Counted from the first letter of the stretch, positions 18,802-27,681 are shown. The stretch: DNA of 64,000 nt from Streptomyces zhihengii (GCF_016919245.1 NZ_JAFEJA010000001.1:3772001-3836000), one strand, 5' to 3'. The notes: a model not told the origin generated them from the letters alone. Made by a program: numbers and translations.

Positions 18802-19266
18802 GTGCTCAAGCCCGTACGCGTCGCGGCCGCTGCCGCCGGACTCGTCGTCGCACTCGCGCTGACCGGATGCGGCAGCGGCGACGACGGCGGCGACCAGGGC
18901 AAGGCGTCGGCCTCGCCCACCGAGTCCGCCGGGCAGGGGGGCGACGAGGCGCAGAAGCCGCGCGACATCGAGGGCACCTGGGCCGGGGTCACCGACGCCA
19001 AGCCGGTGGTCCTGTCCGTCAAGGACGGCAAGGCGGCGCTGCTCGCCGACGGCCACGCCTGCACCGGCGCGGTCGAGGACCACGGCGGCCAGATGCTCTC
19101 CCTCAAGTGCGCGGACGGGAACACCGACCGCACCATGGGCGCGATCGAGTCCAACGACGGCACGACCCTGGTCGTCTCCTGGGACGCCGGCAAGAAGGAC
19201 ACCCTCAAGAAGAGCGACGGGGCGTCGCTGCCGGAGGGACTGCCGACGGCGCTGCCGACCTCCTGA
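18802..19266 (+). CDS. Putative secreted lipoprotein
   Basis: The 154-residue product starts at GTG after a GGGGGACA ribosome site. It has a lipoprotein signal, AGLVVALALTGCGSGDD, with the lipobox cysteine at about residue 22, followed by a charged low-complexity linker. The mature part (about 50-145) is a compact beta-rich domain, IEGTWAGVTDAKPVVLSVKDGKAALLADGHAC, with two cysteines that could bond. No function is recognised. A strong terminator follows at once, so it is probably monocistronic. Confidence 0.8.
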   Translation: MLKPVRVAAAAAGLVVALALTGCGSGDDGGDQGKASASPTESAGQGGDEAQKPRDIEGTWAGVTDAKPVVLSVKDGKAALLADGHACTGAVEDHGGQMLSLKCADGNTDRTMGAIESNDGTTLVVSWDAGKKDTLKKSDGASLPEGLPTALPTS

Positions 19267-19308
19267 CACACCGGGCGCCCGCGGCGACGCCGCGAGGCAC
19301 CGCCCGCC

Positions 19309-19345
19309 GAAGGGCCGCGGCCTCCCCGGGAGGCCGCGGCCCTTC
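19309..19345 (+). terminator. Long hairpin after the lipoprotein gene
   Basis: A perfect 17-bp stem starting GAAGGGCCGCGG closes over a 3-base loop, 43 bases after the lipoprotein stop and 14 bases before the GntR operator. Confidence 0.85.
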
Positions 19346-19358
19346 GCCGTCGCGCGTG

Positions 19359-19369
19359 TGGTCGGACCA
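19359..19369. promoter_or_regulatory. Palindromic operator TGGTCGGACCA upstream of the GntR gene
   Basis: TGGTC-G-GACCA is a perfect 11-bp palindrome. The same word occurs at 20306-20316 before lutA, and a 10-of-11 version occurs at 20254-20263. The spacing and symmetry fit a FadR-subfamily dimer, implying autoregulation. Confidence 0.75.
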
Positions 19370-19447
19370 TTATGGGTGTGTGACATAGTTCTGCCCGTTC
19401 CGGGCACACCGCCGAGCGCCGCCCACCCACCGAGCCGGGAGTTACGG

Positions 19448-20182
19448 ATGGCCGCCGAATGGCACCCCGTGCGGCAGTCCCGCACGCACGAACTGGTCCT
19501 GGAGACCATCGAGGAGCGGGTGCTCTCCGGTGAGCTCAAGGCCGGCGACCGCCTCCCGCCCGAGCGGGAGCTCGCCCCCGTCCTCGGTGTCAGCCGTTCC
19601 GCGCTGCGCGAGGCCCTGCGGGTGCTGGAGACCATCGGCGTGCTCACCGCGCAGGCGGGCCGGGGCCCGGACTCCGGGGCCCGGATGGTCCGCAACCCGG
19701 ACGACGCGCTCGGCAGACTGCTGCGGCTGCACTTCGCCCTCGGCAGCTACACCCTCCAGGACATGCTGGAGGCCCGCGTCGTCCTGGAACGCTCCAGCTT
19801 CGAGGCGGCCGCCGGCAACGCGTCCGAGGAGCAACTGGAGGAACTCGGGGCGCTGGTGACGGCCATGGAGCACCCGGGGATCGGCGTCGAGCGGTTCAAC
19901 GACCTGGACACCCGCTTCCATGTGCTGGTCGCCCGGGCCTCCGGCAACCAGCTCACCTCCACGCTCACCTCCGCCGTGCGGGAGTCCGTGCGGCCGCTGA
20001 TCCTGCGCGCCCTGGAGGCGGCGGAGGACTGGCCCGCCGCCGCGTCGGCGCTCGCCGCCGAGCACGCGGAGCTGCTGCGCCTGGTGCGGGCCGGCGAGGG
20101 CGCCGGGGCCGCGGCGCTCGCGGAGCGCCACATCCGCGGCTTCCACGGCGGACTGGTGGCCGACCCGCCGTCCGGGGACTGA
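19448..20182 (+). CDS. GntR/FadR-family regulator, probable repressor of the lutABC operon
   Basis: The 244-residue protein has an N-terminal winged helix (about 10-80; GDRLPPERELAPVLGVSRSALREALRVLETIGVL) and a C-terminal all-helical FCD ligand-binding domain (about 95-225). The metal/ligand histidines lie in NDLDTRFHVLVARASGN and ALAERHIRGFH. Regulators of this type next to lactate-utilisation genes respond to lactate (LldR/LutR analogues). The ATG at 19448 has GGGAG 7 bases upstream. Matching TGGTCGGACCA palindromes lie in front of this gene and of lutA. Confidence 0.9.
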   Translation: MAAEWHPVRQSRTHELVLETIEERVLSGELKAGDRLPPERELAPVLGVSRSALREALRVLETIGVLTAQAGRGPDSGARMVRNPDDALGRLLRLHFALGSYTLQDMLEARVVLERSSFEAAAGNASEEQLEELGALVTAMEHPGIGVERFNDLDTRFHVLVARASGNQLTSTLTSAVRESVRPLILRALEAAEDWPAAASALAAEHAELLRLVRAGEGAGAAALAERHIRGFHGGLVADPPSGD

Positions 20183-20253
20183 GACCTCACGGAGCCCCGC
20201 GGCCCCGCACCCTGCGTCCGGGGCCGGCCTCCCGGGCGGCTCGGCGCGAGAAA

Positions 20254-20316
20254 GGTCCGACCACACGGCGGCAGGTCCTTGCGGTTCGGTGGTCCGTCGC
20301 TAATATGGTCGGACCA
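20254..20316. promoter_or_regulatory. lutABC operator region: two copies of the GntR palindrome
   Basis: GGTCCGACCA (20254-20263) reads TGGTCGGACC on the other strand, 10 of 11 bases of the operator. TGGTCGGACCA (20306-20316) is exact and ends 22 bases before the lutA ATG. Centres are about 52 bases apart, roughly five helical turns, so looping or cooperative binding is possible. Confidence 0.7.
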
Positions 20317-20338
20317 AACTTTCCCGTGGAGACCCGCC

Positions 20339-21106
20339 ATGCGTATCGGACTCTTCGCCACCTGTCTCGGGGACACCCTGTTCCCCGACGCGGTGCGGGC
20401 GACCGCTCTCCTCCTGGCCCGGCTCGGCCACGAGGTGGTGTTCCCGCCGGAGCAGACCTGCTGCGGCCAGATGCACGTCAACACCGGCTACCAGCGCGAA
20501 CCGGTGCCCCTGGTGCGCAACTTCGCCGACACCTTCGGCGACGCCTCCGTCGACGCGGTGGTCATGCCCTCGGGATCCTGCGCGGGCTCCGTGCGCCACC
20601 AGCACGAGATCGTCGCCGAGCGCTACGGCGACCCGGCGCTGCGCACCGCGGTCGCCGGGGTCAAGGCGAAGACGTACGAGCTCTCCGAGCTGCTGGTGGA
20701 CGTCCTCGGGGTGACGGACGTCGGCGCGTACTTCCCGCACCGGGTCACCTACCACCCCACCTGCCACTCGCTGCGGATGCTGCGGGTCGGCGACAAGCCG
20801 CTGCGGCTGCTGCGGGCCGTCGAGGGCATCGACCTGGTGGAGCTGGAACAGGCCGACTCCTGCTGCGGTTTCGGCGGGACCTTCGCGCTCAAGAACGCCG
20901 ACACCTCGGCCGCGATGCTGCGGGACAAGATGCGCCACGTCACCGCCACCGGCGCCGATGTGTGCACGGCGGGCGACTCCTCCTGTCTGATGCACATCGG
21001 CGGCGGGCTCTCCCGCATCGGGGCGGGCACCCGCACGCTCCACCTCGCCCAGGTCCTCGCCGCCACGCGCACCGCGCCGTACGCCCTGACGGAGGCCGTC
21101 CGATGA
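20339..21106 (+). CDS. lutA: L-lactate oxidation Fe-S oxidoreductase subunit LutA/LldE
   Basis: This first subunit of the three-protein L-lactate dehydrogenase oxidises lactate to pyruvate at the membrane. The 255-residue product carries the two CCG-type cysteine motifs of heterodisulfide-reductase-like proteins: FPPEQTCCGQMHVNTG (about 35-50) and EQADSCCGFGGTFALK (about 178-190). Additional cysteines lie at CHSLR. The ATG at 20339 is preceded by GGAG, and the operator ends just upstream. Its stop overlaps the lutB start (ATGA), indicating translational coupling. Confidence 0.94.
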   Translation: MRIGLFATCLGDTLFPDAVRATALLLARLGHEVVFPPEQTCCGQMHVNTGYQREPVPLVRNFADTFGDASVDAVVMPSGSCAGSVRHQHEIVAERYGDPALRTAVAGVKAKTYELSELLVDVLGVTDVGAYFPHRVTYHPTCHSLRMLRVGDKPLRLLRAVEGIDLVELEQADSCCGFGGTFALKNADTSAAMLRDKMRHVTATGADVCTAGDSSCLMHIGGGLSRIGAGTRTLHLAQVLAATRTAPYALTEAVR

Positions 21107-22689
21107 GCCGCCCGGAGTCCCGGGGAACCGGGAGCACCTTCCTCGGCATGCCCGCCCGCCCGCCGCGCGTCCCGTACGGCGACGGCAACCTCCGCGGCGA
21201 GGAGGCGTTCCCCCGTGCCGCCGCCGGCGAGCTGCGCAACGAGCAGCTGCGCCGCAACCTCGGCCGCGCCACCGGCACGATCCGCGGCAAGCGGCTCGCC
21301 GTGACGGGCGAGCTGCCGGACTGGGAGGAACTGCGCGACGCCGGCGCCGCGCTCAAGACCGACGCCCTGAACCGGCTGCCCGAGCTGCTGGAGGAACTGG
21401 AGCGCAAGGTCACCGAACGCGGCGGCACCGTGCACTGGGCCCGTGACGGCGCGGAGGCGAACGCGATCGTCACCCGCCTGGTGAAGGCGGCCGGCAGCGA
21501 CGAGGTCATCAAGGTCAAGTCCATGGCCACCCAGGAGATCGGGCTCAACGAGCACCTGGAGGACGCGGGCATCACCCCGTGGGAGACGGACCTCGCCGAG
21601 CTGATCGTGCAGCTCGGCCACGACCGGCCCTCGCACATCCTGGTGCCGGCGATCCACCGCAACCGCGACGAGATCCGCGAGATCTTCCTGAAGGAGATCC
21701 CGGGCGTCGACCCGTCGCTCGACTCGGTCCCCGCGCATCTGGCCGCCGCCGCGCGCGCCTACCTGCGCGAGAAGTTCATGACCACCCGCGTCGCCGTCTC
21801 GGGGGCCAACTTCGGCATCGCCGAGACCGGCACCCTGGGCGTCGTCGAGTCCGAGGGCAACGGCCGGATGTGCCTGACCCTGCCCGAGACCCTCATCACG
21901 GTGATGGGCATCGAGAAGGTGCTGCCGCGCCACCAGGACCTGGAGGTCTTCCTCCAGCTGCTGCCCCGCTCCTCCACCGGGGAGCGGATGAACCCGTACA
22001 CCTCCCTGTGGACGGGCGTCACCGAGGGGGACGGCCCCCAGGACTTCCACCTGGTCCTCCTCGACAACGGGCGGACGGCGGCGCTCGCCGACGCGGTGGG
22101 CCGCCAGGCGCTCAACTGCATCCGCTGCTCGGCCTGTCTCAACGTCTGCCCGGTGTACGAGCGGGTCGGCGGCCACGCCTACGGGTCCACGTACCCCGGC
22201 CCCATCGGCGCGGTGCTCACGCCCCAGCTCGCCGGGATGCACGCCGCCGACGACGATCCCAACAGCTCGCTGCCGTACGCCTCGACGCTGTGCGGCGCCT
22301 GCTACGACGCCTGCCCGGTGAAGATCGACATCCCCTCGCTGCTGGTCGAGCTGCGGCACCAGAAGACCGAGGAGTCGGGCCGCTCCGCGGAACGGCTCGC
22401 GATGCGGGCCGCCGCCGCCGTCATGGGACGCCCCCGGCTCTGGACGGCCGCGCAGCGCACCGCGCGGCTGGGCCGCGCCCTCGCGGGACGGGACGGCACC
22501 ATCGGCCGCCTCCCCGCGCCCTTCTCCGGCTGGAGCGACACCCGGGACACCCCCGCGCCCCCGAAGCACACCTTCCGCGACTGGTTCGCCTCCGACGAGG
22601 GCGCGGCGGCCCTGCGCGACGCGGCCCGCGAGGGCGAACGGCGGCGTGCGGAGCGGCGGACGAGCGGCGACGACCAGGAGGACCAGTGA
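21103..22689 (+). CDS. lutB: L-lactate oxidation iron-sulfur protein LutB/LldF
   Basis: The 528-residue protein has an N-terminal LUD-type domain (about 70-290; VKSMATQEIGLNEHLE and GANFGIAETGTLGVVESEG). Next comes a dicluster ferredoxin region with CIRCSACLNVCPVYE (about 347-361) and LCGACYDACPVKIDIP (about 405-420), each a 4Fe-4S ligand set. A helical DUF3390-like tail ends the protein. It transfers electrons in the LutABC lactate dehydrogenase. It overlaps lutA by 4 bases and lutC by 4 bases. Confidence 0.95.
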   Translation: MSRPESRGTGSTFLGMPARPPRVPYGDGNLRGEEAFPRAAAGELRNEQLRRNLGRATGTIRGKRLAVTGELPDWEELRDAGAALKTDALNRLPELLEELERKVTERGGTVHWARDGAEANAIVTRLVKAAGSDEVIKVKSMATQEIGLNEHLEDAGITPWETDLAELIVQLGHDRPSHILVPAIHRNRDEIREIFLKEIPGVDPSLDSVPAHLAAAARAYLREKFMTTRVAVSGANFGIAETGTLGVVESEGNGRMCLTLPETLITVMGIEKVLPRHQDLEVFLQLLPRSSTGERMNPYTSLWTGVTEGDGPQDFHLVLLDNGRTAALADAVGRQALNCIRCSACLNVCPVYERVGGHAYGSTYPGPIGAVLTPQLAGMHAADDDPNSSLPYASTLCGACYDACPVKIDIPSLLVELRHQKTEESGRSAERLAMRAAAAVMGRPRLWTAAQRTARLGRALAGRDGTIGRLPAPFSGWSDTRDTPAPPKHTFRDWFASDEGAAALRDAAREGERRRAERRTSGDDQEDQ

Positions 22690-23339
22690 CCAGCGGCACC
22701 ACCGGCGGCAGCGGCGCGCGCGACACCGTGCTCGGCCGCGTCCGCGACGCGCTCGCACTCGCCCCGCCCCGGGAGACCGCGGTGCCCCGGGCGTACCGGA
22801 CCGGGCGGCGGCTGCCCGACGACGAGCGTCTGGCCCTCTTCACGGACCGGCTCACCGACTACCGGGCCACCGTCCTGACCTGCACGGCCGACGGCACGGC
22901 GGCCGCCGTGGCCCGGGCGCTCGCCGACCGCGGGGCGCGCCGGATCGGGGTGCCGGCCGGGCTCGACCGGAGCTGGCTCGCCGACTGGGACGGGGAGGTG
23001 CGCGAGGACTCCTCCGACGTGCCGCCCCGGGACCTCGAATCGCTCGACGGGGTGGTCACCGCGTCGGCCGCCGGCTGCGCCGAGACCGGGACCGTCTTCC
23101 TGGACGCCTCGCCCGACCAGGGCCGGCGGGCCCTGTCGCTCGTACCGGACCTGCACGTGTGCGTGGTGGACCTGTCGGCGGTGGAGGCCGGGGTGCCGGA
23201 GGCCCTCGCCCGCGTCGTCCCCGGCCGGCCGACGACGCTGATCAGCGGCCCCTCCGCGACGTCCGACATCGAACTGGAGCGGGTGGAGGGCGTCCACGGG
23301 CCCCGCACGCTGGTCGTCGTCGTCCGCACCGACATGTGA
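22686..23339 (+). CDS. lutC: LUD-domain protein LutC/LldG
   Basis: The 217-residue third component of the lactate-utilisation operon consists of one LUD domain: VVTASAAGCAETGTVFLDASPDQGRRALSLVPDLHVCVVDL, then the terminal ISGPSATSDIELERVEGVHGP signature. It starts with GTG overlapping the lutB stop (GTGA), so it is translationally coupled. A GC-rich tandem repeat array begins 4 bases after its stop codon. Confidence 0.94.
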   Translation: MTSGTTGGSGARDTVLGRVRDALALAPPRETAVPRAYRTGRRLPDDERLALFTDRLTDYRATVLTCTADGTAAAVARALADRGARRIGVPAGLDRSWLADWDGEVREDSSDVPPRDLESLDGVVTASAAGCAETGTVFLDASPDQGRRALSLVPDLHVCVVDLSAVEAGVPEALARVVPGRPTTLISGPSATSDIELERVEGVHGPRTLVVVVRTDM

Positions 23340-23343
23340 CGGC

Positions 23344-23508
23344 GGGGCGTGGCCGCCCGCCGGTTCAGCCGAGGCCGGGGCGTGGCCGCCCGCCGGTTCA
23401 GCCGAGGCCGGACCGTGCCCGGCCCGTCGGCTCGGCCGACGTCGGGCCGGTCCCCCGGCCGGCTCAGCCGACGGCGGGGCGTGGCCGCCCGGCGGTTCAG
23501 CCCTCGCG
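23344..23508. repeat. 33-bp imperfect tandem repeat array at the 3' ends of lutC and the DUF2786 gene
   Basis: Two exact 33-bp copies (23344-23376 and 23377-23409) begin GGGGCGTGGCCGCCC and contain GGTTCAGCC. Two degraded copies follow, then a near-exact copy at 23476-23508, four periods after the first. Each unit can form a GGCGGG/CCGCCC hairpin. The last copy runs 12 bases into the convergent DUF2786 coding end. It may act as an iterated bidirectional terminator. Confidence 0.8.
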
Positions 23509-24630
23509 GCCCCGCAGCCGGGGCCGGGGCGGCCCCGCGGGGCGGGCGCGGTCCGCGGCCGACGTGCCGTCGCGCCAGCCCTCCGCGTCCGTCGCGCCGC
23601 GCACCCGGGTCGTGGTCGTCCGCGGGAACATCCGGTCGGTGCGGTCGGTCACGGCCAGCTCGCGGGTGGCCAGCACCGGCAGCAGCTCGCCGGTCACCAT
23701 CTCCTCGGCCACCGCGGCGAGATGGTCGCCGAGACGGGCCGCGTAGGCCGTCCAGAACGACTGGCGGAAGGTCTTGGTGCGCTTGCGGCCGCCCGCGCGC
23801 TGGGCCGACTCGGCCACCGTCATCGCCGTCGCGCCCTGCACCAGGAGCGAGGTGTACAGCAGCTCGACGGCTTCGAGGTCCCCCTCGAAGCCGACCACCG
23901 TGGAGAAGCCGAACGCGCTGTTCCACACGGCCTTGCAGCGGTTGGCGCCGGCCACCGCGTCGAGGAGGACCGCCTTCGCCGTCTCGTAGGGGGCGTCCAC
24001 GCCGATACGGCAGGCGGACGGCGCCCGGGCGGAGGGCGCGCCGTGGGCCAGCACGGCCTCGTCGATGCTGTGCCGGGCCATCAGCTCCTGCGCCTTCGCC
24101 GTCAGCGCCTCGGCCTCCTGCGGGTAGCCCGTCGCCTCCGCCTTGGCGAGCAGGGCCCGCACCCGGGTCAGCATCCGGGGCTCGTGGGCGGCCGCGGGCG
24201 CGCCGAGCGGGGCGCCGCCGGGCGGCGGGGCGACCGGTTCGACGCGCGGCAGCCGGGCCAGCAGCCGGTACAGCTCCAGCACCGCGGTGGCGCGGGTGAA
24301 ACGGTCCGCCCGGTAGGGCTCCCGGCCCTCCAGGCCGGCGAGCTGGGCCCGCCAGCGCGGCGGGAGCCGGTCGCCGTAGGACACGGACTCGGCGAGGGCC
24401 AGCCCGGCGAAGAGACGGCCGTGCGCCTCGTCCAGATCGCGCCGGACCAGCCGGGCGACGTCCTCCGGCTGCCAGCCGCGCTCCCAGGCCCCGCGCAGCA
24501 GCAGCTCACCGCGCCGGTCCAGTTCCGCGTCGGCCGCGGGGTCGGCGGCGAGCAGGGACGCCGCCGTGTCCAGGGCGTCGTCGCCCTCCGCGTACAGCGC
24601 CGCGGCCAGCGCCTTCTCGACCGTGCTCAC
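23497..24630 (-). CDS. DUF2786 domain protein
   Basis: The 377-residue cytoplasmic protein contains a central DUF2786 segment (MLTRVRALLAKAEATGYPQEAEALTAKAQELMARHSID, about residues 150-190). A family-typical C-terminal half follows, with FEGDLEAVELLYTSLLVQ and RKRTKTFRQSFWTAYA. The C-terminal tail is Arg/Pro-rich and variable. Function is unknown. It starts with GTG at 24630, is divergent from the ABC transporter and convergent with lutC. Confidence 0.85.
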   Translation of the reverse strand: MSTVEKALAAALYAEGDDALDTAASLLAADPAADAELDRRGELLLRGAWERGWQPEDVARLVRRDLDEAHGRLFAGLALAESVSYGDRLPPRWRAQLAGLEGREPYRADRFTRATAVLELYRLLARLPRVEPVAPPPGGAPLGAPAAAHEPRMLTRVRALLAKAEATGYPQEAEALTAKAQELMARHSIDEAVLAHGAPSARAPSACRIGVDAPYETAKAVLLDAVAGANRCKAVWNSAFGFSTVVGFEGDLEAVELLYTSLLVQGATAMTVAESAQRAGGRKRTKTFRQSFWTAYAARLGDHLAAVAEEMVTGELLPVLATRELAVTDRTDRMFPRTTTTRVRGATDAEGWRDGTSAADRARPAGPPRPRLRGREG

Positions 24631-24654
24631 ACAGGCGATGGTGTCACGGGGGGT

Positions 24655-24682
24655 CCGGGGGTAGGGCAGGCACTACCCCCGG
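24655..24682. promoter_or_regulatory. 28-bp inverted repeat between DUF2786 and ABC transporter genes
   Basis: CCGGGGGTAG and CTACCCCCGG are perfect 10-bp arms with an 8-base spacer, centred in the 105-base divergent intergenic region. This looks like an operator, possibly for a response regulator or repressor of the ABC genes; no regulator gene is adjacent. Confidence 0.5.
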
Positions 24683-24735
24683 GACGCCCCTTCGTGGCCG
24701 TGACCGGCACGCGTCCGGACGGAAGCCTTGGGGGC

Positions 24736-25461
24736 ATGAACCCACCCGCCGTACGGCTCACCGATCTCCGCCGCGTCCACCGCGGCGTCACCGCGCTCGA
24801 CGGCGTCCGCCTCGACTTCGCCCGCGGGACCTTCACCGCCGTGATGGGGCCGTCCGGATCCGGCAAGTCCACGCTGCTGAACTGCGCGGCGGGCATCGAC
24901 CGCCCCACCTCCGGACAGGTCGAGATCGACGGCACCGCCCTCGGCGGCCTGAGCGAACGGCGGCTCACGCTGCTGCGCCGGGAGCGCGTCGGCTTCGTGT
25001 TCCAGGCGTACAACCTGATCCCCTCCCTGACCGCGGCGCAGAACGTGGCCCTGCCGCTGCGTCTGGCCGGCCGGCGGCCCGCCCGCGCCGCCGTGCTCGA
25101 CGCGCTGGACCGGGTCGGCCTGCGGGACCGCGCGGGGCACCGGCCCGCGCAGCTGTCCGGCGGCCAGCAGCAGCGCACGGCCCTCGCCCGCGCGCTGATC
25201 ACCCGGCCCGCCGTGCTGTTCGGCGACGAGCCGACCGGCGCCCTGGACACGGTCACCAGCCGGGAGGTGCTCGCCCTGCTCAGAAGCCTGGTGGACGGCG
25301 AGGGGCAGACCGTCGTGATGGTCACCCACGACCCGGTGGCCGCCTCCTTCGCCGACCGGGTGGTGTTCCTGGTCGACGGGCGGGTCGCGGGGGACATGGC
25401 GGCCCCGGCTGCCGACGCCGTCGCCGCCCGTCTCGCGGGACTGGAGGCCGTCGCGTGCTGA
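24736..25461 (+). CDS. ABC transporter ATP-binding protein (MacB/LolD type)
   Basis: The 241-residue nucleotide-binding subunit has Walker A VMGPSGSGKSTLLNC, the Q-loop VFQAYNLIPSLTA, the signature LSGGQQQRTALARAL, Walker B AVLFGDEPTGALD, and the switch histidine in VVMVTHDP. The QQQ-type signature and NLIPSLTA loop are typical of FtsX-permease partners in the MacB/LolD group. Such exporters handle peptides, antibiotics or lipoproteins. It overlaps the permease gene by 7 bases. Confidence 0.93.
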   Translation: MNPPAVRLTDLRRVHRGVTALDGVRLDFARGTFTAVMGPSGSGKSTLLNCAAGIDRPTSGQVEIDGTALGGLSERRLTLLRRERVGFVFQAYNLIPSLTAAQNVALPLRLAGRRPARAAVLDALDRVGLRDRAGHRPAQLSGGQQQRTALARALITRPAVLFGDEPTGALDTVTSREVLALLRSLVDGEGQTVVMVTHDPVAASFADRVVFLVDGRVAGDMAAPAADAVAARLAGLEAVAC

Positions 25462-27584
25462 CCGTCGCCCTCGCCGGACTCCGCGCCCGCTGGGCCACCT
25501 TCCTCGCGAGCTTCCTCGCGCTGACCCTCGGGGTCGGCCTGCTCACCACCATGGGCCTGGGCCTCGCCTCGACCTTCGACGCCCCGCGGCGGGCGCCGGA
25601 GCGGTTCGCCTCCTCGCCGGTGGTGGTGATGGGCCGGGACACGCTGACCGTCGAGGTGCGGCGCGGCCCCGGCACCGCCGAGGTGTCGAAGCCGCTGGAC
25701 CGTCCACACCCTGTGGACGAGGCGCTCGTCCGCGACCTGGGCACGCTCGGGACCGTGGTCCGCGCCGGCGGGCCGGACGCCGTCGGTGTCGACGCGCCGG
25801 CCGGCGCGGTCCGCGCCCTGGTGGACGGCCGTGCCCAGGTGCTCACCGGCGACGACCGGGCGCGCGCCGACGCCCGGACACGGCAGGACGCCCAGGCCCT
25901 GGTCGCCGTGAACGCCCTGCTCGGCACGGCCGGCGGGGTGGCCGCCTTCGTCTCGGTCTTCGTCGTCGCCTCCACCTTCGCCTTCGCGGTGGCCCTGCGC
26001 CGCCGGGAGTTCGGGCTGCTGCGCACCGCCGGCGCCACCCCCGGCCAGGTGCGCCGGGTGCTGCTCACCGAGGCCCTGGTGATGGGGACGGCCGCGTCGG
26101 CCGCCGGGTGCGTGCTCGGCGCGCTGGGCGCGCCGCCGCTCGGGCGCCTGCTGGTCGAGGGGGAGGTGGCGCCCGGCTGGTTCGCCGTCCGGGCGGGGGT
26201 GCACTGGCCGCTGCACGCCGCGTTCTGGACCGGGCTGCTGGTCGCGGTGGCCGGGGTGTGGGCGGCTTCGCGGCGGGCGGGCCGGGTCGGGCCCGCCGAG
26301 GCGCTGCGCGACGCCGACGTGGACACCGGTGTGCTGCCGCGCGGGCGGCTCGTCACCGGAGCCGTCCTCGCGGTCGCGGGCGCCGGGCTGCTGGTGTGGG
26401 GGCTCGCCACCGACCCGGCGGACCTGCTGGGGCGCAAGAGCTGGGTCACCCGGCCGATGCTCCTGATCAGCGCGGTCGCCCTGCTCTCCCCGCTGCTGGT
26501 GCGCCGGGTCGTCCGGCTGCTGCCGGTGACCCGGGGCGGTGTCGGCCTGCTCGTCCGCGAGAACACGGCCGCCTCGGTGCGGCGCACCTCGGCGGTCGCG
26601 GCCCCCGTGCTGGTGACCGTGGCGCTCGCCGGCTCGCTGCTCGGCTCGGCCGGGACGGTGACGGCGTCCCGGGCGGCCGAGGCACGCCAGAGCACCGCGG
26701 CGCAGCTCGTCGTGACCGGGGAAGCGCTCCCGGCCCCCCGCCTGGAGGGCGCGGAGGTCTCCGCCTCGGCGCCGACGAGCGTCTTCGTCCGCGAGGAGGA
26801 CACCGCGCTGATCCGGTACGGGGCACGCGCGGTGACGGACCCGGCCGCCTTCGCCGGCCTCGCCCGGCTGCCGGTCGTCGCCGGTGACGTCCGGGGTCTC
26901 GACGACGGGTCGATCGTGGTGAGCGAGGAGTGGGAGCGGCGGACGGTGGGCGAGCACGTCGCCGTGTGGCTGGGCGACGGCCGGCCCGCGCGCCTGCGGA
27001 TCGCCGCCGTGCTCGCCGCGGGCGCGGGCGGCGACGCGGTCTTCGTCACCGCCGCCAACGCCCCGGGCACGGCCGTCGACCGGATCGACGTGGGGCTCGC
27101 CCCCGGCACGGACCGGGCCGGTGCGGCGCGTGCCCTGCGGGCGGCCACCGGGGGCACCGTCCGCACCGCCGACGCCTGGGCGGCGGCGGTCCATCCGCGG
27201 ACGAGTCCGCAGACCCGCCTCGGGCTGCTCGTCGTCCTCGGCATCGCGCTCGTCTACACGGCCGTCTGCCTGGCGGGCACCCTGCTGATGGCGACGGCCG
27301 CCCGCCGGGACGAGACGGCCTCGCTCCGGCTCGCGGGCGCCACCCGCGGGCAGGTGCTGCGGACGGTCGCGGGCGAGGCCCTGCTCGCGGTGGCCGTGGG
27401 CACGGTGCTCGGCGCCCTGGTGGCGGCGGTCGACCTGGCGGGCATGGCCGCGGCGCTGTCGGCGCTGGGCGCGCCGGTGGCGATGGAGGTCCCGTGGGGG
27501 GCGGCGGCGTCGGCCGCGGGCGTGTGCGCGGTGATCGCCGTGACCTGCGCGACGGCGGCCTGCCCGCGCGCCGGCACCCGGTGA
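25455..27584 (+). CDS. FtsX-like ABC transporter permease
   Basis: The 709-residue membrane protein has a first membrane segment at about 12-35. An extracytoplasmic domain follows, then an FtsX core (about 145-270, with LRRREFGLLRTAGATPGQVRRVLLTEAL). Further segments and a second extracellular domain (about 395-580) lead to a second FtsX core (AARRDETASLRLAGATRGQVLRTVAGEALL). The duplicated FtsX layout is the usual actinobacterial form and pairs with the upstream ATPase. Substrate unknown. It ends at a very strong hairpin. Confidence 0.9.
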   Translation: MLTVALAGLRARWATFLASFLALTLGVGLLTTMGLGLASTFDAPRRAPERFASSPVVVMGRDTLTVEVRRGPGTAEVSKPLDRPHPVDEALVRDLGTLGTVVRAGGPDAVGVDAPAGAVRALVDGRAQVLTGDDRARADARTRQDAQALVAVNALLGTAGGVAAFVSVFVVASTFAFAVALRRREFGLLRTAGATPGQVRRVLLTEALVMGTAASAAGCVLGALGAPPLGRLLVEGEVAPGWFAVRAGVHWPLHAAFWTGLLVAVAGVWAASRRAGRVGPAEALRDADVDTGVLPRGRLVTGAVLAVAGAGLLVWGLATDPADLLGRKSWVTRPMLLISAVALLSPLLVRRVVRLLPVTRGGVGLLVRENTAASVRRTSAVAAPVLVTVALAGSLLGSAGTVTASRAAEARQSTAAQLVVTGEALPAPRLEGAEVSASAPTSVFVREEDTALIRYGARAVTDPAAFAGLARLPVVAGDVRGLDDGSIVVSEEWERRTVGEHVAVWLGDGRPARLRIAAVLAAGAGGDAVFVTAANAPGTAVDRIDVGLAPGTDRAGAARALRAATGGTVRTADAWAAAVHPRTSPQTRLGLLVVLGIALVYTAVCLAGTLLMATAARRDETASLRLAGATRGQVLRTVAGEALLAVAVGTVLGALVAAVDLAGMAAALSALGAPVAMEVPWGAAASAAGVCAVIAVTCATAACPRAGTR

Positions 27585-27586
27585 CG

Positions 27587-27632
27587 GGGCCGGCCCCACC
27601 GCGCCGGGCCGCCGGCGCGGTGGGGCCGGCCC
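27587..27632. terminator. 21-bp-stem hairpin between convergent permease and phosphatase genes
   Basis: A perfect 21-bp stem starting GGGCCGGCCCCACCG closes over a 4-base loop, 2 bases after the permease stop codon. Confidence 0.88.
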
Positions 27633-27681
27633 GGCGGGGGGCGGGACCGACACCCCCGGAGCCGGACGGCGCCGCCGGCCG

